A stretch of 10,998 nucleotides of DNA from CAYMLL01 sp964390645 (GCA_964390645.1 CAYMLL010000265.1:1-10998), one strand, 5' to 3'. Shown: positions 1 through 7,381, counted from the stretch's first letter. Translations and numbers: made by a program. Notes: generated by a model from the sequence alone, not told the origin.

Positions 1-2
1 AC

Positions 3-713
3 TTCGGAGGCGGCGACGTCGAGAGCGTCACGGTGAAGGTCACTCGGCGTCGCGGCGCCAGGTCGCTCGACGTGAAGCCGCCCGAGGTCGTGCGGAAGCG
101 CCGTCGTCGGACGAAGAAGCCGGAGAGGCCGGCGCGAGCCGATCGATCGAGCCCCTCGGTGACGGGCACGACAAAGCCCGCGAAGGAGACGACCGCGAAG
201 GCGACGACCGCCAAGGCGACGTCCGCGAAGACGACGTCCGCGGCCAAGGTCGCGGCCGCGATCGCGGCCCATACGAAGCGCACAGCGCCAAGGAGAGAGG
301 ACCCGCCGACGACGTCTTCGACGTCGAGAAGGAAGAGGGCCGGCGAGCCCGCGAGGGCGACATCGTCGAGCGCCGCCGCAAGGCGTCGCGGCGAGCCGCC
401 CACAAGGGTCGAGCGGCGAGCGCGACCGGAAGCTCGCAGGGTCCCCGAGCCTCCGGTCGTCGACGGGCCGAAGCCGGCCCCGGAGTCATCGTCGGGTGCC
501 GGCGACGGAGCGAGTGGAGGCGGCTGGAGTGTCGTCGCTGTCGGTCTGGTCGGTCTCGGCGTGGCCGTGATGGCGACGCTCATCGTCTTGTTGCGGAGGT
601 CGAGCGAGGAAGACCGGCGCCAGCGCGTCAGGAGGCGGCGATCGGGTCGGGGCGGCCCGGGCCCTGGAAGAGGTGGACCGCGCGGTGGGCGGAGGCCCCC
701 GCGGCGCCGGTGA
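3..713 (+). CDS. Partial Lys/Arg-rich protein with one C-terminal transmembrane segment and RGG-like tail
   Basis: I do not recognise this gene. The frame is open to the left edge, so the GTG at 33 is probably internal and the gene starts outside the window; 236 residues are visible. Third codon positions are strongly G/C in this frame, including through the repeat region, which supports real coding. Numbering from the GTG at 33: the first 14 or so residues, with those just before, look like the end of a folded beta-rich domain (FGGGDVESVTVKV). Residues 15-150 are a disordered basic region rich in Lys, Arg, Ala, Thr, Ser and Pro, with four AK-x-T-T/S pentapeptides at 50-69. Residues 150-164 are Ser/Gly-rich. 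One hydrophobic helix lies at about 165-187. The last 39 residues form an Arg/Gly/Pro tail (RGGPGPGRGGPRGGRRPP). It is probably a single-pass membrane protein. Both flanks are basic, so topology is unclear. The Lys-Ala-Thr region resembles histone-H1-like tails in composition only. Confidence 0.7.
   Translation, partial: FGGGDVESVTVKVTRRRGARSLDVKPPEVVRKRRRRTKKPERPARADRSSPSVTGTTKPAKETTAKATTAKATSAKTTSAAKVAAAIAAHTKRTAPRREDPPTTSSTSRRKRAGEPARATSSSAAARRRGEPPTRVERRARPEARRVPEPPVVDGPKPAPESSSGAGDGASGGGWSVVAVGLVGLGVAVMATLIVLLRRSSEEDRRQRVRRRRSGRGGPGPGRGGPRGGRRPPRRR
180..239 (+). repeat. Four in-frame 15-bp tandem repeats encoding AK-x-T-T/S
   Basis: Four consecutive 15-bp units follow the pattern GCSAAGRMGACGWCC and begin at 180, 195, 210 and 225. 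They encode AKETT, AKATT, AKATS and AKTTS. The units differ at only a few positions and stay in the reading frame of the surrounding basic protein. They look like short duplications within a low-complexity linker, not a mobile or regulatory repeat. Confidence 0.8.
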
Positions 714-773
714 TGCACGGACCGCCTCGATGGCGTCGTGTCCGCGAGCTAGAGCTGCCCGCGCGGCCGGCGG

Positions 774-788
774 CCGGGGCATCCCCGG
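774..788 (+). terminator. GC hairpin behind the plus-strand gene, possible terminator
   Basis: The sequence CCGGGG-CAT-CCCCGG is a perfect 6-bp stem with a 3-nt loop, 61 bp after the stop at 713. No T-run follows, so it is not a canonical intrinsic terminator. In DNA this GC-rich a chance 6-bp stem is likely enough that the call rests mainly on position. The rest of the 714-930 gap shows nothing else clear. Confidence 0.25.
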
Positions 789-913
789 GTCTCGATGACG
801 GGAGCCCTTCGCCGCCGCCTCGACCCCGACCGGCGCCGACGTGGACTCTCCGCGCCACGGCGACCGCAGGATCGACCTCGACGATTCGGGGCGTGACGGA
901 GCCCGCTCGATGC

Positions 914-928
914 GCCTCCGGAGGAGGC
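914..928 (-). terminator. GC hairpin just past the DUF1501 stop, possible terminator
   Basis: Read on the minus strand, GCCTCC-TCC-GGAGGC is a perfect 6-bp stem with a 3-nt loop. It begins 3 nt after the TGA at 933-931, a fitting place for an end-of-operon hairpin. There is no T-run behind it, so a factor-dependent terminator or a simple 3'-end stabiliser is as likely as intrinsic termination. Confidence 0.35.
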
Positions 929-930
929 CG

Positions 931-2382
931 TCAGGCGATGATCTCTCGTACGACGTTGCCGTGAACGTCGGTGAGCCGGAAGTCCCGGCCACTGTAGCGA
1001 TACGTCAGCCGGGTGTGGTCGACGCCCATGAGGTGCAGCAGGGTGGCGTGGAAGTCGTGGATGTGCACCTTCCGGTCGACGGCGTACCACCCGAACTCAT
1101 CGGTGCCCCCGTGGATGTAACCGCCCCTCGTTCCCCCGCCTGCCAGGCAGAGCGTGTAGCCGTGGGGATGGTGCTCGCGTCCGTTGCTGCCCTGACTGGT
1201 CGGTGAGCGGCCGAATTCGCCGCCCCAGATGACGAGCGTGTCGTCGAGCAGCCCTCGCTGCTCGAGGTCTCGAATCAGGGCAGCGACCGGGCGATCCGTG
1301 GCGGCGGCGTTCTTTCGATGCCCTTTCTCGAGGTCGCCATGCTGGTCCCAGTCGAGTCCGTCCCCCTTGCCGCATTGAACCTGCACGAAGCGGACGCCTC
1401 GCTCGACGAGTCGTCGAGCCAGCAAGCACCGTACGCCGAAGCCCTTCGTCGTCGCGCTGTCGATCCCGTACAGCTTGCGCGTCGCGGCACTCTCCGCGTT
1501 GATCTCGAAGGCCTCGGGAGCGGCGGCCTGCATGCGAAACGCCAGCTCGAACGAGGCCGTGCGGGCGTCGAGCACATCGTGCTCGCGTCGCTCCCCCGTG
1601 TGCCAGCCGTTGAGTCGCCGCAGGAGATCCAGCTGCCGCCGCTGCTGGTCCACGGGAAGGGCGGCGTGGTTTCTCAGGTTCGGCAAGGCCGAGGCGGCGT
1701 CGACGAGCTTCTCCGGACGCCATTCGACCCGGGTGCCTTGATGGCGCGCGGGCAGGAAGCGCGAGCTGTAGGTCGCCGTGCCACTCTGCTGATCCGGGCC
1801 CATCACCACGTAGCCCGGCAGATTCTCGTTCTCGCTGCCGAGTCCGTACAGCAACCAGCAGCCGATGCCCGGGCGGGGTAACGAGACCATGCCCGTGAAA
1901 GTCTGCATCGTGGCGCCCGTGTGGTCGATGCTGTCGCAGTGCATCGAGCGGATGACGGTCAGGTCGTCGGCGAGCTTCGCCATCTCCGGCAGCAGCTCGC
2001 TGATCGGCAGCCCGGACTCGCCGTGCCGCTGGAACCTGAACGGAGAGGCGAGCACCTTCCTGCTCGCGTCCCGGAGATGAGACGGCAGCTGGATCGGAAT
2101 CTGTTGCCGATGGTGCTTTCGCAGCGCCGGTTTCGGATCGAAGGTGTCCACGTGGGACGGTCCGCCGCCCATGAACAGCCAGATGATCCGTTTCGCCTTC
2201 GCAGGGAAATGGAGCCCGGCCCCGGCGACTTGACTCGCCCTCTCTTCGGCGGCGAGCATTCCCGCGAACGCGACCATCCCGAAGCCGCTGCCCGCGCGTT
2301 GCAGCAGCTCACGACGGGACCGTCTCGTCAGGTCCTCCCAGCGCCCACAGTGCGATGATCGATTCGATGCCCTCATTCTCAC
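931..2382 (-). CDS. DUF1501 family protein, Tat-exported, alkaline-phosphatase-superfamily fold
   Basis: This is a 483-residue DUF1501 (PF07394) protein, near the usual family length. An arginine-rich N-terminus with SRRELLQ at 22-28, followed by a hydrophobic stretch to about 45, is a twin-arginine signal, so it should be exported folded. The core opens with GGGPSHVDTFDPKP (72-85), the family's hallmark and equivalent to an alkaline-phosphatase-superfamily metal-site strand. The C-terminal half has WGGEFGR (386-392), a His-rich EHHPHG (403-408), TDEFG, a KVHIHDFHATLLHL block and TYRYSGRDFRLTDVHG near the end, all typical of the family. DUF1501 proteins are related to sulfatases and phosphatases, but their reaction is not established. 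The gene begins 6 bp after the PSCyt/DUF1553 stop, so the two are very likely co-transcribed. The GTG at 2382 is used here; an ATG at 2376 is an equally good start, and neither has a clear Shine-Dalgarno. Confidence 0.93.
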   Translation of the reverse strand: MRMRASNRSSHCGRWEDLTRRSRRELLQRAGSGFGMVAFAGMLAAEERASQVAGAGLHFPAKAKRIIWLFMGGGPSHVDTFDPKPALRKHHRQQIPIQLPSHLRDASRKVLASPFRFQRHGESGLPISELLPEMAKLADDLTVIRSMHCDSIDHTGATMQTFTGMVSLPRPGIGCWLLYGLGSENENLPGYVVMGPDQQSGTATYSSRFLPARHQGTRVEWRPEKLVDAASALPNLRNHAALPVDQQRRQLDLLRRLNGWHTGERREHDVLDARTASFELAFRMQAAAPEAFEINAESAATRKLYGIDSATTKGFGVRCLLARRLVERGVRFVQVQCGKGDGLDWDQHGDLEKGHRKNAAATDRPVAALIRDLEQRGLLDDTLVIWGGEFGRSPTSQGSNGREHHPHGYTLCLAGGGTRGGYIHGGTDEFGWYAVDRKVHIHDFHATLLHLMGVDHTRLTYRYSGRDFRLTDVHGNVVREIIA

Positions 2383-2388
2383 GTGGTC

Positions 2389-4734
2389 TCAATCCAGGTA
2401 GATGAACTCGTTGGCGCACAGGAGAACCTGGAAGTAGGTCCAGCGGCGATCCCGGGGAAGACTCTCCAGGTAGGCTCGTCCGGCACGCACCTCCCTCGGG
2501 CTCGCGGGCCGTCCGTAAGCGACCCGATACGCGAGATCGACCTGTGCCTCGTCCGAGTCGCCGGCTCTCGCGAGCCGCTCCGTCAACGACCGGCTCGCCG
2601 TGATGACGAAGTCGTCGTTCAGCATGTAGAGGGCCTGCGGAGCCGTCGTGGACTCGGTCCGCTGCGGCGCCGTCGTACCCGTCGCCGGGGCGTCGAACAG
2701 GCTCGCCACGCGGAAGGGATGCTCGTGACCGATTCGAGTGTAGACGGCTCGGTTCCCCTTCCCTTGACCGAGCTCGGCCCCGAGCCTTCCCGACACGGCG
2801 AGCAAGGAGTCGTAGATCTCCTCGGCGGCGAGACGCCGGAAGGAGAACCGTCCCAGGAAGATGTTCTCGGGATCCGCCGTGAGCGTGTGATCGTCTCCCT
2901 CGCTCGACTGCTGATAGGTGGCCGAGTTCATGATGAGGCGATGGACGGCCTTCAGTGACCATCTCGATCTGACGAGCTGATCAGCCAGGTAGTCGAGCAG
3001 CAGGGGATGGGTCGGCCGCCGGCCACGACTGCCGAAGTCGCTCGGGGTGCGAACCAGGCCCTGCCCGAAGTGATACTGCCAGAGGCGATTGACCATGACG
3101 CGTGCGGTGAGCGGATTCCCGGGACTCGCGATCCAGCGCGCCAGCTCGAGCCTCCCGGATTGACTCGTCCGCTCGCCGAGGGGCTGCTGATCATCGCCGG
3201 CGAGAACGCGCGGAAAGCGTCGCGGAGTCACCGGTCCCGGTCGAAAGGGATCGCCACGAACGTAGATCGGCATGTCACCGATCCTGTCGTGCCGGCTGTC
3301 GCCGTAGCCGCCTTCCTGGACACCGATCGCATCGCCGCGCTCGAGTGGCGCGTCGCGGCGCAGCTGCTCGAGTCGCCGCCCCAGCGCCGCGAGCGTCGTC
3401 TTGCTCACGCTCTCCTCTTCGGAGCGTCGGAGCTCGTCCTGCGCCTGCTTGATGCGTTCGCGTAGCTCTGCGGATCGCCGGGCGCCGGCCGCGGACGTCA
3501 GGGAGATCTTCAACCTCGGCGCGCCGATGCGATTGCCGGTCTGGAGCACCCGGCTGCTGAGAAAGATGCCACCCAGCGCGTAGTAGTCCGCCATCGTGAT
3601 CGGATCGAACTTGTGGTCATGACATCGCGCGCACGAGATGGTGAGCCCGAGGAACTGACGGCTGATCAGGTCGATCTGATCGTCGATAACCTCGGCGTAG
3701 AGCTTCTCCTTGTTCGACTCCTGATCGTCGTAGTTGCCCATCGCCAGCACGCCCGTGGCGACGATTCCATCGGCGTAGGCACGCTCGTTCTCCTTCGCGC
3801 CGGCGCTTGCGGAGGGCGGCAGGAGGTCGCCGGCGATCTGAGAGATCACGAAGCGGTCGTAGGGAAGATCGTCGTTGAGCGCGCGGATGACCCAGTCGCG
3901 GTAACGCCAGCCGAGATCGCTGAAGTTGTAGTACCCGACATCCGAGACGTACCGGACCCCGTCCAGCCAGTGACGGGCCCAGTGCTCGCCGTGGCGAGGC
4001 GAATCGAGCAGGCGGTCGACGACCCGCGCGAAAGCCCCCGGCGAGCCGTCGGCCAGGAACGCTTCGATCTCCCGGGGAGTCGGCGGCAAGCCGGTCAAGT
4101 CGAACGTCGCACGGCGTATCAGCCGTCGCCTGTCGGCGCGTCCGGCGGGCTTCCAGCGACGCTCCTCGAGACGTCTCAGGACGAAGCGATCGACGTCGTT
4201 CTCGGGCCAGGAGGCCTCCGCGACCGCGGGAGGCGAGACGCTCTTCACCGGCTGGAATGACCAGAAGGCCCGTTGCTCCGCGGTGATCGTGTCGCCCGGA
4301 GCCGGCGTCGTCACCGACGCGCTGGAGCCGCCGTCGGGCCAGGACGCGCCCTGTCGCACCCACTCCTCGAAGGCCGCGATGACGTTCTTCGACAGCTTGC
4401 CGTCCGGCGGCATCCGACGGGAGTCCGAGCTGTGGCGAAGAGCCTCGATGAGCAGGCTCTCCTGGGGTCTCCCGGGCACGATCACGGCGCCGCTGTCGCC
4501 ACCGCGGAGCGCCAGAGCGCGACTGTCGAGCCGCAAGCCGCCCTTGGGCTTCTTCGCTCCGGGGCCGTGACACTCGAAGCACCGATCGACGAGGACGGGG
4601 CGGATCCTCGCCTCGAAGAGCTCGATGGACCCGTCGGCGGGCGACCTCGCGAGCGCGAGCGAATACGTCGCGAGCACGGCGCCGGCTGCCGTGAGCGCAG
4701 CGCGCCACAGAGGAGGGAAAAGAACACGAGACAT
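2389..4734 (-). CDS. PSCyt1-DUF1549-DUF1553 multidomain protein with two CxxCH motifs
   Basis: From the ATG at 4734 the protein has 781 residues. Domains in order: a hydrophobic signal peptide or anchor at about 1-30; PSCyt1 (PF07635) at about 38-133 with CFECH (52-56) and RMPPDG (107-112), whose Met is a candidate axial haem ligand; DUF1549/PSCyt2 (PF07583) at about 174-392 with FDLTGLPPTP, DRLLDSPRHGEHWARHWLD and a second CxxCH, CARCHDHKFDP (368-378); a charged, probably coiled-coil linker at about 416-463; and DUF1553/PSD1 (PF07587) at about 525-757 with NPLTARVMVNRLWQYHFG (540-557). It is likely exported, with haem attached outside the cytoplasm. It precedes a DUF1501 gene by 6 bp, the usual pairing; function is unproven. 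The frame stays open upstream to 5202, but I chose 4734 because a signal peptide starts exactly there and the upstream part is Arg/Gly/Pro-rich with more A/T in third positions. No clear Shine-Dalgarno precedes 4734. Confidence 0.93.
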   Translation of the reverse strand: MSRVLFPPLWRAALTAAGAVLATYSLALARSPADGSIELFEARIRPVLVDRCFECHGPGAKKPKGGLRLDSRALALRGGDSGAVIVPGRPQESLLIEALRHSSDSRRMPPDGKLSKNVIAAFEEWVRQGASWPDGGSSASVTTPAPGDTITAEQRAFWSFQPVKSVSPPAVAEASWPENDVDRFVLRRLEERRWKPAGRADRRRLIRRATFDLTGLPPTPREIEAFLADGSPGAFARVVDRLLDSPRHGEHWARHWLDGVRYVSDVGYYNFSDLGWRYRDWVIRALNDDLPYDRFVISQIAGDLLPPSASAGAKENERAYADGIVATGVLAMGNYDDQESNKEKLYAEVIDDQIDLISRQFLGLTISCARCHDHKFDPITMADYYALGGIFLSSRVLQTGNRIGAPRLKISLTSAAGARRSAELRERIKQAQDELRRSEEESVSKTTLAALGRRLEQLRRDAPLERGDAIGVQEGGYGDSRHDRIGDMPIYVRGDPFRPGPVTPRRFPRVLAGDDQQPLGERTSQSGRLELARWIASPGNPLTARVMVNRLWQYHFGQGLVRTPSDFGSRGRRPTHPLLLDYLADQLVRSRWSLKAVHRLIMNSATYQQSSEGDDHTLTADPENIFLGRFSFRRLAAEEIYDSLLAVSGRLGAELGQGKGNRAVYTRIGHEHPFRVASLFDAPATGTTAPQRTESTTAPQALYMLNDDFVITASRSLTERLARAGDSDEAQVDLAYRVAYGRPASPREVRAGRAYLESLPRDRRWTYFQVLLCANEFIYLD

Positions 4735-4875
4735 GGAATCGAGCGAGTCTCTGAAACACGCGGGGGCCGCGCACGGTGACGAGGCCCGCCCGGCCCTGTC
4801 CCGTCCTCGCAGGGCTCGCCACGCGAAGCCTTCGTCGCGACCGGCACCACTGTACCGAACCGCGGCGGTCAAGGC

Positions 4876-4885
4876 ATTGGCCAAT
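4876..4885. promoter_or_regulatory. Perfect 10-bp palindrome, possible operator
   Basis: ATTGGCCAAT is a perfect palindrome in a locally AT-richer patch about 140 bp upstream of the PSCyt start at 4734. It could be a binding site for a dimeric regulator of the PSCyt-DUF1501 pair. A single 10-bp palindrome is weak evidence, and no second copy was seen in the window. Confidence 0.2.
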
Positions 4886-4954
4886 TCGTCGAACGTCGAG
4901 CTGGCCGGCCGACCGGAGATCCGGCTGTCGCCGCGCGAAGCTCGCTCCCGGAGG

Positions 4955-4979
4955 CGGAGCCCCGACGGCGTCGGCTCCG
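4955..4979. other. Interrupted 10-bp hairpin in the hydrolase/PSCyt gap
   Basis: CGGAG pairs with CTCCG on the outside and CCGAC with GTCGG inside, around a GGC loop, with a 2-nt bulge (4960-4961) on one arm. This is one of the longest inverted repeats in the window's noncoding DNA. It lies 235 bp downstream of the hydrolase-DUF1080 stop and about 220 bp upstream of the PSCyt start, so it could end the first transcript or lie in the leader of the second. No T-run accompanies it. Confidence 0.3.
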
Positions 4980-5213
4980 GACGCACCTGCCGCGTCGTCG
5001 CGAGATCGCGCGCCCCTCGTCGGCAGCGAGGCGCGGGTCGCCCCGGAACCGAGCGTCCTGCACCACGCGAACGCGAACAGGCTCCGCACCCGAGCCTCCC
5101 CGGGTCGAAGTCTCTACGGCCGTCCGCAGGACAGGCAGGCCCCGTCCCCGTGCGTCCGAGGGCGGACGGGCTTCCCCCTCCCGCGGAGACCGTCTCGCTC
5201 ACGCGCCACGCCG

Positions 5214-7145
5214 CTATTGCGCCTTGCGTTGCCCGGGCAGCTCGAGCGGCAGCAGCGTCAGGTCACGGAAGAAGAGCTCCGCGCTGTAGGACTGCAGGTA
5301 GATGCGTCCCGAGGCGGGACGTGCGCCGGATCCGTGGTGCAGCTCGCGACCGTTGACGCGCAGGGTGACCTCGTCGCCGCGACAGATGATCTCGAGCTTG
5401 TTCCACTCCCCGTGAGGCCTCTCGACCTCATCGGCACCGCGGAACCCGAGCTCGTTCTTCCACGGCCTCTTGCCGGGCCGTTCGAAGGTGCCGCCACGTT
5501 TCGACTCCTTCCCGCGAGTGAAGGCCGCGCCCCCGATCAGGCAAAGGTCCCCGGTCGCGCCTTCGAGAAGCTGACACTCCAGCGACCGCGGGAAGATCCT
5601 GTCCTCGCCCGCGAAGTGGAAGAAGACGCCGCTGTCACGTCCGCGGTTCTTGCCGTCCCAGGTCTTCTCCCCCCAGCGAAAGTGCGCGACGAGGTGGTAG
5701 TCGGCGAAGGCGTCGCGCGTGGCGAGGTAGCCGACATGCTCACCCGTGACGTGCAGCGATCCGTCGTCCCGCAGGCGGAACACGCCCCCGGGGTCCGAGT
5801 CCTTCCCCGAGCCCACGAGAAAGGTGTAGAACGACGAGAGATCCGTCGCGGGAAGCAGCTTGATCGGCTCGGTGGGAACACGCGAGGCGAAGACCAGCTC
5901 GCTCGACGTGGTCGAGCCGACGGCATCCCTCGAGGTGAAGAACCAGATCTTCGCCCCGGGCGGCGCCTCGGCGACGAGCAGGTCACCCTGCCGGGTCGCC
6001 TCCGTCGTCGTCCAGCGTCGTTGGCGGTGCGGGGTCGTGTCGAGGGAGGACGTGGTGTGGTGCAGTGACGCGCCGCGGACCTCCGAGTTCGCGCGGATGC
6101 GAGCGAGGACCTTGCCGGCGGCGATCCACGGGCGGGAGATCCTGTCGAGGGGAGCCTTGCCGAGGAGCTTCGAGTCGACGAAGCGGCCGATCTCGGTCGG
6201 CTCCCAGCCCTGGCGGTGACCGTGGGGCATGTTGACGGTGATGCGGAAGTCGCGGGGGCTGTGAACGAGGCTGTAGGTCTTCGCGTAGCTCTCGAGCCAG
6301 TAGGCGAAGTCGTTGGTGCCGTTGACGAAGAGCATCGGCATCGTCGCGGAGCCGACGTAGCGGCTCGGATCCCAGAGCCGCACCCAGCGTGCGCGCTGCG
6401 CGTCGGTCATCTTCGCGAAGCGGCCGTCCCAGACGCTGCCTTCGTGGAGGAAGCCGCAGCCGTAGACCGGGACGGCGGCGGCGAAGCGATGGTCGAGCCC
6501 CGCGACGATGCAGGTGAGATAGCCCCCCCAGCTGATGCCGGTGATCGCGGTTCTCTCCGCGTCCACCTCGGGAAAGCCGCGGATGAGGGAGTGCGCGCGG
6601 ATGACGTTCGCGACCGCGTGATAGGTCCACTGATCGCGCGGGTCGGAGTCGATGCTCCCGAACTTCGTGTCGTCCCGCTGGCCGGGACCGCCGTCCTCCA
6701 GTCGTCTGCGACCCGCGCCGCAACCGGCGAGGTCCATCGCGATCGCCGCGTAGCCGCGCCCGGCCCAGAGCTTGACCCATTCGGGAAACGCGGTGCCGCC
6801 GCCCCCGTGGACGAGGACGACGGCGGGAAGCGCAGCCGTGTCGGCCGGTCGCTCGGCGTCCGCCGGTCCGTCACCGGCAATCGTGTTCGCGCAGGCGTAG
6901 TACGCGAACACGCGCGTGGGCTTTCCACGGTAGCTCGGGCCTTCGTAGGTCAGCGAGCGGACGGGACTCTTCGAGTCGATCCACTCCATCGCCGGCGCGA
7001 CGCCGAGTCTCCCGAGATCCCACGGAGTGGACTGCGGCAGCGTCTTCGCCGGGGTGATGGCCTGAGCGACCAGCGTGGAGCCGGAAGCGTGCGCGACAAG
7101 AAGCGCGCCGAGACCGAGAGCCGCGCCGAGGAAGGAGCGATCCAT
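5214..7145 (-). CDS. Secreted alpha/beta hydrolase (acetylxylan-esterase-like) fused to DUF1080 domain
   Basis: The protein has 643 residues. A signal peptide spans about 1-29 (hydrophobic core, then ...STLVAQA). The hydrolase domain (about 60-335) shows the oxyanion segment LVHGGGG (111-117), the nucleophile elbow GISWGG (203-208, Ser205), FVNGTNDF with Asp279, and MPHGH with His308 as likely triad His. It resembles acetylxylan-esterase, dienelactone-hydrolase and prolyl-oligopeptidase-type enzymes. Residues about 345-422 look like the small beta domain that follows the hydrolase in related secreted esterases (RRWTTTEA, then PPGAKIWFF and SSELVFA). Residues about 425-632 are DUF1080 (PF06439, annotated as 3-keto-disaccharide hydrolase, concanavalin-like fold), with RDSGVFFHF (503-511) and SLECQLLEG (521-529). 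It probably acts on a glycan or glycoside outside the cytoplasm. The start is fixed by AGGAG nine bases before the ATG and by the signal peptide; the longer open frame to 7346 is not needed. It is divergent from the MFS gene. Exact substrate unknown. Confidence 0.9.
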   Translation of the reverse strand: MDRSFLGAALGLGALLVAHASGSTLVAQAITPAKTLPQSTPWDLGRLGVAPAMEWIDSKSPVRSLTYEGPSYRGKPTRVFAYYACANTIAGDGPADAERPADTAALPAVVLVHGGGGTAFPEWVKLWAGRGYAAIAMDLAGCGAGRRRLEDGGPGQRDDTKFGSIDSDPRDQWTYHAVANVIRAHSLIRGFPEVDAERTAITGISWGGYLTCIVAGLDHRFAAAVPVYGCGFLHEGSVWDGRFAKMTDAQRARWVRLWDPSRYVGSATMPMLFVNGTNDFAYWLESYAKTYSLVHSPRDFRITVNMPHGHRQGWEPTEIGRFVDSKLLGKAPLDRISRPWIAAGKVLARIRANSEVRGASLHHTTSSLDTTPHRQRRWTTTEATRQGDLLVAEAPPGAKIWFFTSRDAVGSTTSSELVFASRVPTEPIKLLPATDLSSFYTFLVGSGKDSDPGGVFRLRDDGSLHVTGEHVGYLATRDAFADYHLVAHFRWGEKTWDGKNRGRDSGVFFHFAGEDRIFPRSLECQLLEGATGDLCLIGGAAFTRGKESKRGGTFERPGKRPWKNELGFRGADEVERPHGEWNKLEIICRGDEVTLRVNGRELHHGSGARPASGRIYLQSYSAELFFRDLTLLPLELPGQRKAQ

Positions 7146-7381
7146 CGTCAGAGTCTCCTGGAGAGTCGGTGTCCCGAGATCTCGTCCAGCTTCGTCCATC
7201 CGCGCGCGGCGGGAACGGAGAAACCGGGGAAAAAAACCGGTCTTCGATGAGAGCCCGGGATCTCCGCGCCGCCAGGGGCCTTCGCCGCGGCGCGATCGGC
7301 CAGGCCCGCGACGAGCCGGCTCTTGCAGCGGACCGGATGGGTGCACTGTCCGCGGAGAATCTGCGACAATCGACGCGACCG
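7146..7381. promoter_or_regulatory. Divergent intergenic region between hydrolase-DUF1080 and MFS genes
   Basis: This 236-bp stretch must carry the promoters of both divergent genes. Visible elements are the Shine-Dalgarno AGGAG for the minus-strand gene (plus positions 7155-7159, overlapping a CTCC-T-GGAG mini-hairpin), a perfect palindrome CGAGATCTCG at 7175-7184, and an A7 run at 7230-7236 flanked by ACCGG (7223-7227) and CCGGT (7237-7241). The A-run is the most AT-rich spot nearby and could act as an UP-like or bent element. I found no convincing -35/-10 pair in either direction. Open frames entering this region from both sides overlap each other, so they cannot both be extended N-termini. 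Confidence 0.5.
7175..7184. promoter_or_regulatory. Perfect 10-bp palindrome CGAGATCTCG, possible operator
   Basis: The palindrome lies 30 bp upstream of the hydrolase-DUF1080 ATG on the minus strand, in the 5' leader or core promoter. A dimeric repressor bound here could block the minus-strand gene. Evidence is limited to symmetry and position. Confidence 0.25.

Larger units (their letters stand above)
4735..5213. other. 479-bp gap without a convincing gene
   Basis: This gap separates the stop of the hydrolase-DUF1080 gene from the start of the PSCyt gene. Open frames exist on both strands but are Arg/Pro/Gly/Ser-rich, show no domain and have weaker third-position GC bias than the flanking genes. 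Two structures stand out: the palindrome ATTGGCCAAT at 4876-4885 and a long interrupted hairpin at 4955-4979. The gap is long enough to hold a separate promoter for the PSCyt-DUF1501 pair, but I could not identify convincing -35/-10 elements. Confidence 0.6.

Noticed and set aside
525..713. GlyGly-CTERM-like sorting signal (Gly-rich stretch, helix, Arg cluster)
   Set aside because: In that signal the Arg cluster ends the protein; here about 39 residues follow the helix.
4839..4890. TTGACC and TACAGT as a sigma-70-type promoter on the minus strand
   Set aside because: The spacing is only 12 bp and the -10 match is poor.
4735..5202. In-frame N-terminal extension of the PSCyt/DUF1553 gene (156 extra residues)
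   Set aside because: Arg/Gly/Pro/Ser-rich with no domain, weaker third-position G/C than the body, and a clear signal peptide begins at the ATG at 4734.
4776..6068. 430-codon plus-strand open frame
   Set aside because: Antisense shadow of the DUF1080 part of the hydrolase gene; no domain, and an Arg/Pro-rich translation expected from high GC.
7146..7381. Upstream extensions of both the hydrolase-DUF1080 gene and the MFS gene
   Set aside because: The two extensions overlap on opposite strands. The hydrolase start is fixed by signal peptide and AGGAG; the transporter's first helix begins normally after 7382.
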